64,000 nt of DNA from Fulvivirga marina (GTDB taxonomy: Bacteria; Bacteroidota; Bacteroidia; Cytophagales; Cyclobacteriaceae): positions 153,961 through 217,960 of the forward strand of contig NZ_JAEUGD010000067.1 in NCBI RefSeq assembly GCF_016775155.1, written 5' to 3'. Below, one piece after another: positions 10,469 to 21,500 of this stretch. Below the pieces are notes generated by a model. That model was not told the origin of the DNA and did not search any database. It saw only the letters and a list, made by a program, of their open reading frames with translations. Made by a program: the position numbers and the translations under genes. Numbering within the stretch: position 1 is the first letter of the stretch; each line of letters starts with the position of its first letter.

Positions 10469-13400
10469 TTATAGGTTAAAGGTTATCTCATCTCCTAAAG
10501 TCTGTGTTTCCTTAGTAACCTGGGATGAATGATCTAAAAGTGTCCCCAAAGATGGTGAGGTATCCTTCTTCAGCACATCTAACATTTGCTCGAATAAGGC
10601 TTTTAAAGATTGTATTTCTTCCGCTTTGAAGTATGAAGTAGAGTATTCAAAACGAAACAGATAGTTTTGAGGCTGTTCATATACAAACAAGCTGAGCGGA
10701 TGTTTGGCTCCCCCCATATCGATTTGGAAAGGGGTAAAACTGTTATCTGCAACTTTTAACCCTGAAAAATCCAGATTCTGAAATACCAACATGGTTTCAA
10801 TCAGTTGTTGCCCCTTATCTAGTATCTGAGAGCGGATAAGATCATCTGTAATGTCTGAAAGGTCAAAAAGTTGTTTTTCATTCACCTCTGTGAGCAAGTT
10901 ATGAGCATCAAGTACCATTTGTGGGAAAGTCAGCTCTCCTTTTACTTCAAAACGTACAGGTAAAGTTTTGGCAAACATGCCAATGATGCCCATTACTTCT
11001 TGTTGGATTCTTCCTATAGCATTAATACCAATGGTAATATCCTTTTGCCCTGTAACCTTCGAGAGCATCAAAAAATAAAGGGTATAAATTATCGAAAATG
11101 CGGTGACATTGTTTTTCTCATACGCCTTTATAAGCTGTGCTATAATGTCCTTGGAAACAAAAAATTCAAGATGACTCCCCTCTCCATTCCCTTCAGCTTC
11201 ATAAAATGGCTGAAAACCCAATTTAGGTGTCTTCTTATTTAATATCTGCTTCCAGAAAAGACCGCTCTTTGCATATTCGCCACTCTCTCTGAATTTATTT
11301 TCCCATACCGCATAATCCTTAAATTGAATATTAAGAGGTTGCGGAGTCTGGTTATTGTAAAAAGCCAGAAAATCGCGTATCAAATTGATCTGCGACATCC
11401 CGTCGCAAACAATATGATGGGTATCTGCAATAACCACACGAGAAGTATCTGACTGAATAATCCCAACGCGTAACAATTTCCCGCTTTCCAACTGAAACGG
11501 CCTGACAAAGGTTTTAGCTGCTTGTAGTATCTCTGATTCTCCTCCTTTCACTTCAATAGTCTCAATTTCAATCTCCCAGGGTGCATTAATTACCTGCCAA
11601 AACTTCTTATCATCAAATACAAAACTGGTCCTAAAAGCTTCATGTCGCTCTATGATCTGATTAAAGACCTCGACCATCTTATCTATTTGCACATGCTCAC
11701 TAATTGTCCAGGCGATAGGAAGATTATATGCAACATCTTTATTCGTTTCTGCCTCAAAAAGCATACGCTCCTGATTCTTGCTCAACGGGAACCGAACTCC
11801 GGACTCTACTTTAGAAATAACAAAAACACTATCCTGATTGAGTTCCTGCACCTTATGTGCCTGCTGTCTTACAGTAAGGTTCTTTAAAGCATGGCCTAAA
11901 GTAAGTCTTACTCCAAACTCTCTATAGATTCTACCGATCAGCTTCATCAGACTGATGGAGTTTCCTCCTATTCTAAGAAAATTATCCGTTACAGAAATAC
12001 TATCACTATTAAGCACTGTTTTCCATATAGCCAATAGTTTGGCTTCAGTTTCATTAGAAGGCTCTGTAGCCGATTCGGTTTTCTGTGGCTGTATTTTCTC
12101 CAGGGCTTTTATATCTACTTTACCATTGGACAGCAATGGAATTGATTTTAAAGGAATCAATAACGCAGGGTGCATATACTCAGGTAACTGTACCTTCAAT
12201 AGTTGCCATAGTTCCTTTATCCCGTTTTCCTGATCCTCAAAATCTACAAGTTCAACATACATTCTGATCTCAGCTTCAGGTAGATCCTGCTTCACCACTA
12301 TAGCCATCGCATTTTTAACATGCGGAGATGCTGATACTACATTTTCTAATTCCTCAAGCTCTATACGTATGCCTCTCATTTTGACCTGACGGTCATTCCT
12401 GCCTAATAGATCTAAATTTCCATCTGCATTTATTTCACCACGATCACCAGTTTTATAAGCCGTCAATGGCTTGCCCTCTTCATTTTCAAGTGTAATAAAG
12501 CTCGTGGCATTTAGTGCTTCATTTTTATAATATCCTTTGGTGAAATATTCGGAAACAATATAAACATCACCAGGGGTAAGAGCAGGGCATGGTTTCATAG
12601 TTTCGTCTAATACCAAAACCTGTGAGCCTCTTATGGCCTTACCTACGGGTATCCTTACCTTTCCTGCATCTTCAGACTTGATCCGGTAAAAAGCACGTAT
12701 CATAGTGGTCTCGGTAGCCCCGTAAAAATTGACCAATTCTGTACTTTCACCCTTTTTCTCATACCAGCTTTTCAGTTCTGCAGGTATGACCCTTTCCCCT
12801 GAAAGGAAGATGTACCTGAGGGAACCCAGCTGATCTTCGCTTAGCTCATTGCTATTAAATACTCTGAACACACTGGGAACGCAATGTATTGCCGTTACTT
12901 GTTTTGTCTCCAACCAAGCCAACAGGTTTAAAGGATCAAATACTTCCTGACTTTCAGGAATGCATACGGTTCCTCCTGCAAACAACGGAACAAATACATC
13001 TCGAAGAAATGCATCAAAGTATGGACTTATCAATTGACTGAAACGGTCATTTTTATTAATTGAAAACTCACTGACCTCCCAAAGAATAAACTGCAAAAGG
13101 CTATCATTCTGTCCAACAATGCTTTTGGGTTTACCTGTTGACCCTGAAGTAAAATACATATACAAGCTGTCCTTTTCATCATAATTGGACAATACTTCAA
13201 TTTCTGCAACATCTGCCACCATGACATCTTCAATATCAGCCCTACTATCAGGAAGTATGCTAGTGTTAAATCCCCCATGCGAAGTATATAAGAGATAAGC
13301 TATGTCATTATCAGCAATTATATTATTAAATCTACTGACGGGCATTTTGGTGTCAATGGGTACAAATACATGACGAGCCAGTGCTACTCCTATCATCGCA

Positions 13401-13597
13401 CAGATCATGGAAACTCTGTCCTCTGTTGCTATTCCTATAAAGCTATTTTCCGGAAGGTCGGCTTGTAGAAGAAATCTGGCAATCTTAATCGCCTTTTTAT
13501 GTACCGCTTCATATGTAAATACCCTGTCTCCATGCTCCAGAGCTATAGCTTTTTTGTTCAGTTCCAAACACTTGATCAGTTCTTGCTGAAAAGTCAT
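10469..13597 (-). CDS. NRPS, A-PCP-C
   Basis: The 1042 residues hold an adenylation domain (10-500; FTSGSTGKPK near 155), a carrier domain (515-580; IGGNSI) and a complete condensation domain (600-1020; HHIVCDG near 731). It starts directly with A, so it needs the C domain that ends the 23516-15585 protein. Its own terminal C has no A behind it and must hand over to the partial NRPS. The A domain is unusual: the segment after the P-loop departs from the common GV..(T/E)H pattern and the pocket reads D-A-R-H-F-S-F-M-I-(K), which I cannot assign. The asparagine synthetase gene lies upstream and the glycosyltransferase downstream. Confidence 0.93.
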   Translation of the reverse strand: MTFQQELIKCLELNKKAIALEHGDRVFTYEAVHKKAIKIARFLLQADLPENSFIGIATEDRVSMICAMIGVALARHVFVPIDTKMPVSRFNNIIADNDIAYLLYTSHGGFNTSILPDSRADIEDVMVADVAEIEVLSNYDEKDSLYMYFTSGSTGKPKSIVGQNDSLLQFILWEVSEFSINKNDRFSQLISPYFDAFLRDVFVPLFAGGTVCIPESQEVFDPLNLLAWLETKQVTAIHCVPSVFRVFNSNELSEDQLGSLRYIFLSGERVIPAELKSWYEKKGESTELVNFYGATETTMIRAFYRIKSEDAGKVRIPVGKAIRGSQVLVLDETMKPCPALTPGDVYIVSEYFTKGYYKNEALNATSFITLENEEGKPLTAYKTGDRGEINADGNLDLLGRNDRQVKMRGIRIELEELENVVSASPHVKNAMAIVVKQDLPEAEIRMYVELVDFEDQENGIKELWQLLKVQLPEYMHPALLIPLKSIPLLSNGKVDIKALEKIQPQKTESATEPSNETEAKLLAIWKTVLNSDSISVTDNFLRIGGNSISLMKLIGRIYREFGVRLTLGHALKNLTVRQQAHKVQELNQDSVFVISKVESGVRFPLSKNQERMLFEAETNKDVAYNLPIAWTISEHVQIDKMVEVFNQIIERHEAFRTSFVFDDKKFWQVINAPWEIEIETIEVKGGESEILQAAKTFVRPFQLESGKLLRVGIIQSDTSRVVIADTHHIVCDGMSQINLIRDFLAFYNNQTPQPLNIQFKDYAVWENKFRESGEYAKSGLFWKQILNKKTPKLGFQPFYEAEGNGEGSHLEFFVSKDIIAQLIKAYEKNNVTAFSIIYTLYFLMLSKVTGQKDITIGINAIGRIQQEVMGIIGMFAKTLPVRFEVKGELTFPQMVLDAHNLLTEVNEKQLFDLSDITDDLIRSQILDKGQQLIETMLVFQNLDFSGLKVADNSFTPFQIDMGGAKHPLSLFVYEQPQNYLFRFEYSTSYFKAEEIQSLKALFEQMLDVLKKDTSPSLGTLLDHSSQVTKETQTLGDEITFNL

Positions 13598-13675
13598 ACA
13601 GTTAAATTTTAAAATTAGGTTTTGTTACTTTAATGAGTACCGTTTGTGAGTCGTTTTGCATGTCTATTGGTACGG

Positions 13676-15541
13676 TCAGTGCTTCTTAAAAAATAGATCT
13701 AGCATAATACCAAACGTAATCACTACAATAAGGAGGTCATTTTCATATGGAGCATTTATGGTATAGCCTTTTTGACTATATTTCTTTTTTAGATGCTCTA
13801 TCATATCAGGATTGAAATATCCTTGTTTCTTAATCAGATCATAAGATAACAGGTCATTGATATACTCAATGTTCTGCTGTAGCAAAAAAGGGCTTCCGGG
13901 GGCGATAAAGTGAAACTTTTCGCGATCCAGAATCTCTCGAGAAACATATTTACTCCCCATTTGTCGAAGTATATACTTTTCGGTAAAGTCACTCAGCTTT
14001 AAATCCGGGGGGATCCTCGTTGATAACTCTATGAGATCTTTATCCAGAAATGGATACCGCACTTCTACTGAGTTGGCCATCCCCATTCTATCTCCATGGT
14101 CAGAAACCAAGTGATCTACTAACCGAAGTTTATAGTCGATATAGGCTCTTTTATGAAGAATATGCCTATTATTTACTCGTTCCTTGTTCAGGGGAAAGCC
14201 ATTCTTCAGACAGTTTATTTTGTCGAAATCTTCATTGACTCCATCCGAATACAACGATTTTTTAATATCATCAAACTCCAGGTAATTCCTCTCATATAAA
14301 AAATCCCGATCTCCCCAGAGTGATTCTCTCAACACCTTTTCAGCTTCACAAGCTTCCGTGGAGACCAGCTTTTCTGCTCTCATTTTATCAAACCTGTACC
14401 CTACATATCCTGCAAAAAACTCATCTGCCCCCTCTCCGGATAGAATTACTTTTATATTCTTATTTCTAACACTTTCCGACAGAGATAGTGATGCCGTATT
14501 ATATGTTTCTTTTATAGGGCATTCGCTATGATAGATAGACTTAACGAGCCGATCGCTGATATCTTCATATTGAAACACCTTTTGGTTCAGATTCATATTG
14601 TTTTGGCTGGCTACTAATTTCTGATAGTATGACTCTGAATACAGCGGGTCTGTAAAATCAATGGAAAATGCTTCCTTTATTGAATCGGGATAGTTGCGGT
14701 TGACCATAGAAGCAATCATAGATGAGTCCAAGCCCCCACTGAGGTAAACAGCCGAAGGAACATCGGCCCTGAGCCTATACTTCAATGATGTATTGAAAAC
14801 CTCCTCCATTGCTTCTATATATTCGCTTTCTGGCTTTCCATCAGTCATCTGATCAAGTGTGGGGTAATCCAAATCCCAATATTCGTGTACACTAAGGCTC
14901 CCCTGATTATCATATATCAAATAGTGTCCATTTTCCAGGCTTTGGATGTTATCAAACATTGTTCTAGGGCTGATGAGTCCCGGGAAGGTCATGACCTGAT
15001 CCAAACCGGTTAAATCCACCGAGGCAGATACCTGTGGATGTTCAAGTATGGCTTTTATTTCAGAAGCAAAAATAAAATGTCCGTTTACCGAAGTATAAAA
15101 TAACGGTATGATGCCTAAATGATCTCTTGCACAGATTAAACGTTGTCTTTTTTTGTCATACAGTGCAAAAGCAAACTGTCCGTTAAGCTTATTAATGAAC
15201 TCTACTCCATGCTCTTCATATAAATGGACGATTACTTCCACATCCGTGTCCGTTTTAAAGGCATGCCCTTTCTTCCAAAGTTCTTCCCGGAGTTCTACAT
15301 AATTGAATATTTCCCCATTACAGATCAAAGTAACGGAATCATCCTCATTACTAATAGGTTGCATACCATTATTAAGGCCGATGATGCTTAGCCGGGTAAA
15401 CCCAAAAGCCAGGTTTTCATGTAACATCACGTCTTGGGCATCTGGCCCTCGATGAATCAGTTTCTGATTCATTCTTTCAATAATTTCCCTATCGGTAAGG
15501 GTTGTAGCAGTATTTTTTACAAATCCGCAAATTCCACACAT
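13676..15541 (-). CDS. asnB: asparagine synthase (glutamine-hydrolysing), class B
   Basis: The 621 residues start MCGICGF, with Cys2 as the glutaminase nucleophile after Met removal. The N-terminal amidotransferase domain covers about 1-210, including RGPDAQD and CNGEIFNY. The synthetase domain follows with the pyrophosphate loop SGGLDSS near residue 269. AsnB uses glutamine and ATP to amidate aspartate; relatives in secondary-metabolite clusters amidate other carboxylates. The gene sits between two NRPS genes that split a module (upstream protein ends in C, downstream protein starts with A). One module of this cluster carries a clear Asn code, so supply of Asn is one possible role, and amidation of the product is the other. 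The length is normal and both catalytic parts look intact. Confidence 0.93.
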   Translation of the reverse strand: MCGICGFVKNTATTLTDREIIERMNQKLIHRGPDAQDVMLHENLAFGFTRLSIIGLNNGMQPISNEDDSVTLICNGEIFNYVELREELWKKGHAFKTDTDVEVIVHLYEEHGVEFINKLNGQFAFALYDKKRQRLICARDHLGIIPLFYTSVNGHFIFASEIKAILEHPQVSASVDLTGLDQVMTFPGLISPRTMFDNIQSLENGHYLIYDNQGSLSVHEYWDLDYPTLDQMTDGKPESEYIEAMEEVFNTSLKYRLRADVPSAVYLSGGLDSSMIASMVNRNYPDSIKEAFSIDFTDPLYSESYYQKLVASQNNMNLNQKVFQYEDISDRLVKSIYHSECPIKETYNTASLSLSESVRNKNIKVILSGEGADEFFAGYVGYRFDKMRAEKLVSTEACEAEKVLRESLWGDRDFLYERNYLEFDDIKKSLYSDGVNEDFDKINCLKNGFPLNKERVNNRHILHKRAYIDYKLRLVDHLVSDHGDRMGMANSVEVRYPFLDKDLIELSTRIPPDLKLSDFTEKYILRQMGSKYVSREILDREKFHFIAPGSPFLLQQNIEYINDLLSYDLIKKQGYFNPDMIEHLKKKYSQKGYTINAPYENDLLIVVITFGIMLDLFFKKH

Positions 15542-15584
15542 ATGGTGATTGGTTTTATTTTTTTGTTAGATGAATACTGAACAA

Positions 15585-18500
15585 CTAGGCAACAGTTGCT
15601 TCAGTATTGATTTCGCTAATAGGCATTGTAGAGTCCCTAAGGGTTTCATTCACTAATTTCAGGTATTGGTCGGCCAATGCCTCAAGTACCTCGTTTTCAA
15701 ACAACTGAGGCTGACCTATAAAGAACAGTTCCAACACATCTTGACTTGGCTGTGCCTCTATTTTAAAAGCATAGTCAGAGACGGTGTCCTGTGACAATTT
15801 TAATGGCTTGAATGAAAGCTCTCCTACTTTTGATTCTTCAGTATAATAGTTGATGAATGTAAATTGTGTATTGGTCAGTCTTCCTCCTTCTATTTCGTTT
15901 TTTTCATTCAATTCACCAAGTAAGTCATCATACTGATAATCCTGATTATCAAAACTATCAAGAACATTAGTCTTAATAGTTTCTACAAAAGAGCTGAAAC
16001 TGGTTTCCGGGTCTATATTAACCTTTAATGGAAGGACGTTAATAAAAGTCCCCACTACTTTGAAAAGCTCTTGTTTACTCCTACCCAAAGCATCTGTTTC
16101 AATAATGATGGTTCTCTCTCCTGATACTTTGTGAAGCAGTAGAAAATAAACTGAAAGCAAATACATAAATTCGGAAACTTCTGCTTTTGCACAGAACGCT
16201 TTCATATTGCTATACTGATTTTTATCCAGAACCCGGTCAAAAATCATGGCACTGTTATCCGAATCAACAGTTATGGAGTTATTTGCAGGAAATCGCAGTT
16301 GGGGAATATTTCCGTCCAGTTTTTCCAGCCAAAAAGCTCTTTGCTGCTGCAATTGCTCCTTGCGATCTTTCTGCCATTGCGCATAATCTACATAGCGAAC
16401 GGAAGGTGCTGCTACTGAAAGCCCCTGATATAACTTCATAAAGTCCGTCATGAGTGTATTCAACGCCACTCCGTCGCAGATAATATGGTGAATATCAATG
16501 AGCAAAAAGCTCTTCTCCTGACCTAACATTAGATTGAATCTTAGTAGTACCCCTTGCTCCAGATCAAAAGGCTTTACAAATGCATGAAAGGCCTCAAACA
16601 AGTTATACCCGGAACTTAAGTTGTTTACTTCTAATGATATACGTGGGTCCTGCCCGATGTACTGCTGCACCACTCCATCGTCATCTAGCTCAAAGTTAGT
16701 CCTTAACCCATCGTGTAGCCGAGTGAGTTCAGTTAGGGCTTTTTCAACTTTTACTGCGTCTATATCTCCTTCAATTTCATACGCCATCGGAATGTTGAAC
16801 AGTGTACTGTCAAAATTCATCAGAGAATGAAAAAACAGTCTTTGCTGGGCTGAAGAAACAGGGTAAAACTCTCTAATACCACAATGTGGGATCTTATCAC
16901 TGTCTTCTCCTTTCTTACCTTCAATAAGTAGTGCCAGGCTTTGCAACACGCTGTGATCGAAAATAGACCTTAAGTTTAATTTTACTCCGAAAACATTCTG
17001 AATTTCTCCCATTAAGTAGACGGCCATAATGGAATGCCCTCCAAGAACAAAGAAATCATCCTGTATGCTTATGTTTTGCTCTTTATGTTGCAGAAGTTTG
17101 CTAAAGATCTTTCTTAGGGCTTTTTCAGTTTCAGTCAAAACTCCCTGCTCTGAAGCATCTTTACTAAGTGCATCTTGAGCTGTGGGCAGTTTTTTCCGAT
17201 TTACTTTTCCATTTTCAGTTACTGGGATTTCATCCAGGCGGAAATAAAAACTTGGCAGCATATAAGCCGGAAGCTCCTGTAACAGGAATTCATTTAAATT
17301 TGCCTGGTCTATGTTGTTCTCTGAGACATAGTATGCACAAATATATTTATCATACTTACTTCTTGCATTGGCATGTACTATCACCTGACTTATATCCGGA
17401 TGCTGCTGCAGCCTTCTTTCAATCTCACCTAACTCTACTCGGTATCCCCTGATTTTCACTTGAGAGTCCTCTCTTCCCATGAACTCCAGGTTTCCGTCCG
17501 GATACCAACGTGCCATATCACCGGTATGGTAAAGCTTTTCTCCTTCGTAAAAAGGGCTATCTATAAACCTAGAGGCGCTTAGTTCTGGCTCGTTGAAGTA
17601 GCAGGTTGCCAGACAATCCCCACCAATGTACAAGTGCCCTTTGACTCCAATAGGACATAGGTTTAAATCTTTATCTAATACCAGATAGCGGGCGTTTTGG
17701 ATCGGTTTTCCATAAGGGATACTGCTCCACTCAGTCAAAACTTTTTCTACTTCAAAGTAATTAGACCAAATAGTAGCTTCGGTAGCGCCTCCTAATCCTA
17801 TGAAACGGTAATTGCTGAACAGGGACTTCATTTTAACGGGCATGGACAGCGGGATCCAGTCACCACTTGAAAAGGAGAGCCTGAGCTTGCTTTTTTGGAG
17901 GTGCTCCTTAGGCATAGCTTCAAAAAATGGTATTAACTGCTGTAGCATAGCAGGCGCTGAGTCCCAAAAGGTTACTCCTTCGGAGACCACTATAGATGCA
18001 AGCATCTCTGGTGAGGCCAGCTCTTCTTCATTGGCAATTCGTACGGTTGCTCCTTTGGCCAAGCCTCCGAAAAGGTCGTATACAGAGAGATCAAAACTCA
18101 CCGAACTTACCATAAAGATCACATCGTTTTGGTTGATGTTGTAAGTGTTATTCACCCATTCGATCAGGTTAACCGCAGGGTGATGTTTTACAGCAACACC
18201 TTTAGGATTTCCTGTTGATCCGGAGGTAAAGATTACATAAGCCAGGTGATCACTGGTAGTAGTGCCAACCAGGTTCTCTGTGGCGTAATGTGTAAAATCA
18301 ATTTCATTCTCCTTGCCCTGATTGAGCTGGGTACCCTGAAAACCCTGCTTGGCATCGGGGTTTTCCAAAATGGTTTCAAGGCAAGCTATCTCCTGATCGT
18401 CCAAATATCGTTCCCTAAACTCCTGCTGATCGGTAATTAAGATCCGGGATGATACCGTATTTATTATAGTTGCTTTGCGATTCCATGGAAGATATGGTTC

Positions 18501-21500
18501 AACTGGAATATACTTTCCTCCACTTTTAAGTATCGCCAGCAAAGCAATAACCAGCTCTATGTCTCTTTTCATCACTACTGTGACAGCATCTTCAGCTTCT
18601 ACTCCCAAACCCCTGAGGTAGTTTGCCATTTGGTTGGAACGTTCATTTAACCATTTATAGGAATATGATTGTCCATTGATAATGATGGCCGTGTGATCCG
18701 GCGTATTACACACCTGCTCTTCAAAAAGCTCATGCATAAGCTTTTTGTTACTATAGGGCAGGGAGGTATCATTAAACTGATAAAGGATCTGCTCTCTCTC
18801 ATTCTTTGTCAATATCTCAATTTCAGAAAGTCGCTTATCAGGATTATACACAAAGTTATTGAGTACTATTTCGAGGTGGCTTCCAACACTGCTAATGGTG
18901 TCGTCATCAAAAACACCGGCATCGTAATTAAGACAGATATCGAGTCCGTCGTCCGGGGTAATGATCATCCAAAAATCAAAACTGGTCCTTCCTATAGATT
19001 TAACATTGGTGATACTGAAGCTCTCTTCCTGCGTATCTCCTTGTTCAACAGGAAGATTTTGAAAGGCCATAACGTGATTAAAAAGCCCACTTTTAAGTTC
19101 TGAAAGGTTTTGGATATCTGACAATGGAAGGTGAAGATGGTCCATCCCTTCCAATGCCTTTTGTTGATTTTTGAGCAACAGTGTGTTAATAGTATCCTCT
19201 GCTTCATACCGGACCCTCACAGGAATTGTATTGATAAAAACCCCCATAATATGCTCTACATCCTCAATTTCTGCAGGCCGGCCTGCTACAACAGAACCAA
19301 AGACCGCATCGGAGCTATTAGTATACTTTGCCAGTACAATACCCCATGCTGTTTGTATAATGGTATTGACAGATACTCCGGTGAGAGAAGAGAGCTCCTG
19401 TATCCGGGCCATATGGTCATGGTTTATGCGTACATGATACTCTTTATAATGCTGCTTTCCATGCACAGCTCCGGCTTTTTGTGGCAATCCTGCAGTATTT
19501 TCATAACCCTTCAGATAGTTCTGCCAATAAACAGAAGCTTCCTCTCTATTGAAGGCTTCAAGCCAATCAATAAAGACCCTGTAAGGAGTAGCTCTTTGAA
19601 GTTCCAGCATTTCCCCATGAATGGCTGCATGATAAAAAGCCTTAAATTCTTTTACTATCATGGCCATACACCATCCATCAATGAGTATATGGTGATAACT
19701 CCAGACTAATTGATACTTGGTGTCTGTACACTTTATCATAGTCAGTCGCATAAGGCTGTCTGAAGAAAGGTCAAAGCCCCGGCTCTCGTCATCTTCAAGA
19801 AAACTCTCGAATTTAGCTACTATGTCTTTTTGTTGAATGTCCTGGCTCCAGTCCAAAAATGCAAAATCCGCTTCTTTATGTTTTACAACTACTTGTACCG
19901 GTTTATTTAATCCCTCATGCACAAAAAGGGTTCGCAATGCTGTATGCCTGGCTACCACTTTAGAAAATGCTAAAGCGGTTTTCTCTACATTAATGTCACC
20001 TTCTACACTGAATTTGACCTGAGAAAAATAGTTAGAACTACTCTCAATCAGCAGCGAGTGGAATAGCATCCCTTCCTGCATGGGTGAAAGTGGGTATATA
20101 TCTTCTATCTCATATTGCTCCTGTAATTCTGAAATTTTTGCCAATGCCTGTGTATTCAGGTTTTCCAGCCCCTCTCTCTTTAGAATTTGCTCTAATGAAA
20201 GTTTAATATTATCATCTCCATATGCAGCGGGCTTATCAACTAAGGTTGTTATGGCAATCTTTTCCTCCAGTACTGAAGCAAACTCTCTTATGGTTTGCCA
20301 CTTAAAAATATCCCGAACTTTAAAATGGAAACCCTGTTTTCTCAAAAGAGCAACAATACGAATGGATTTTATCGAATCTCCACCTAGTGAAAAGAAATTA
20401 TCTTTTGCACCAATTTTTTCAATATGGAGCGCTTCTTTCCAGATATCAGCCAACAGTTTCTCCGCAGAAGATATCGGCGGTTCGTAGTGGTTGGCTTCAT
20501 TCACATCCGGGGCTGGTAATTTTTTCCTGTCAACTTTGCCACTCGTGTTTAGAGGAAAAGTTTCCAGAAACACCATGGCCGTTGGTATCATATAATCTGG
20601 CAGGTGTGTCTTTAGGTAATTGCGAAGCTTGTTTTCATCGATGGAAGTATCAGCTGTATAATATGCGGTTAAAAACTGGAGGCTTCCCTTTTTGTATAAT
20701 ATTACATAGGCTTCTTTTACACCTTCATACTGCAACATCCTGGTTTCGATCTCCCCCAGTTCAACTCTGATCCCTCTAATCTTTATCTGATTATCAATAC
20801 GTCCTAAAAACCGGATATTACCATCAGGAAGCCATTTGGCAAGGTCTCCCGTGCGATAAATACGCTCTCCAGGCATTTCCGGGTTTTCAATAAACTTGAC
20901 ATTAGTGGTATCAGGATCATTGAGGTATTCTCTGGCTAACCCGATACCTGCCACACATAACTCGCCGGGAACCATTTCCGGGCAAAGGTGCATCTGACTA
21001 TCAAAAATATAGACCTTCCTGTTCGTAATTGGTTTCCCTATATTGGAGGCATCTACTTTCTTACCTACTTTTCCGCAAGTAATTCCTACGGTTACCTCAG
21101 AGGGTCCGTAAGTCTGGTAAACATCACAAAACTTCACTATGTTGCTTATGTGAGAATCCACCAAGGCATCTCCCCCCACGATAATAAACCTCACACTGCT
21201 TAAGTCCTCCGCATATTCATTGAGTTCATTCAAAATCAAAGGAGAAGTGTTAAGAATGGTTGCCTTTTGCTCCTTTATAGCCTTGATAAGAGCAAATATA
21301 TCTTTCCCTTTATCAGGCATGATCCTTAGTGAGGCTCCGCTTATAAGCGTGGGAAATATCTCTTCTACAGAGGTATCAAATGCAAGCGATGCTTGTTGGA
21401 TTGCACTGTCTGCAGAAGTAATTTCAAAGCTATCGCGCGTGCTCAAAGCAAAATCAAGCAACGATCTATGTTCAATCAAAATGCCTTTGGGTTCTCCTGT

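Noticed and set aside
18000-20130. Heterocyclisation (Cy) domain in front of the Cys-like A domain
   Set aside because: The C domain there has the ordinary HHILIDG motif and not the DxxxxD motif of Cy domains, so no thiazoline is predicted.
17812-20770. Plus-strand open frames opposite the NRPS gene at 23516-15585
   Set aside because: These frames mirror conserved NRPS motifs on the other strand and show no start signals or recognisable domains.
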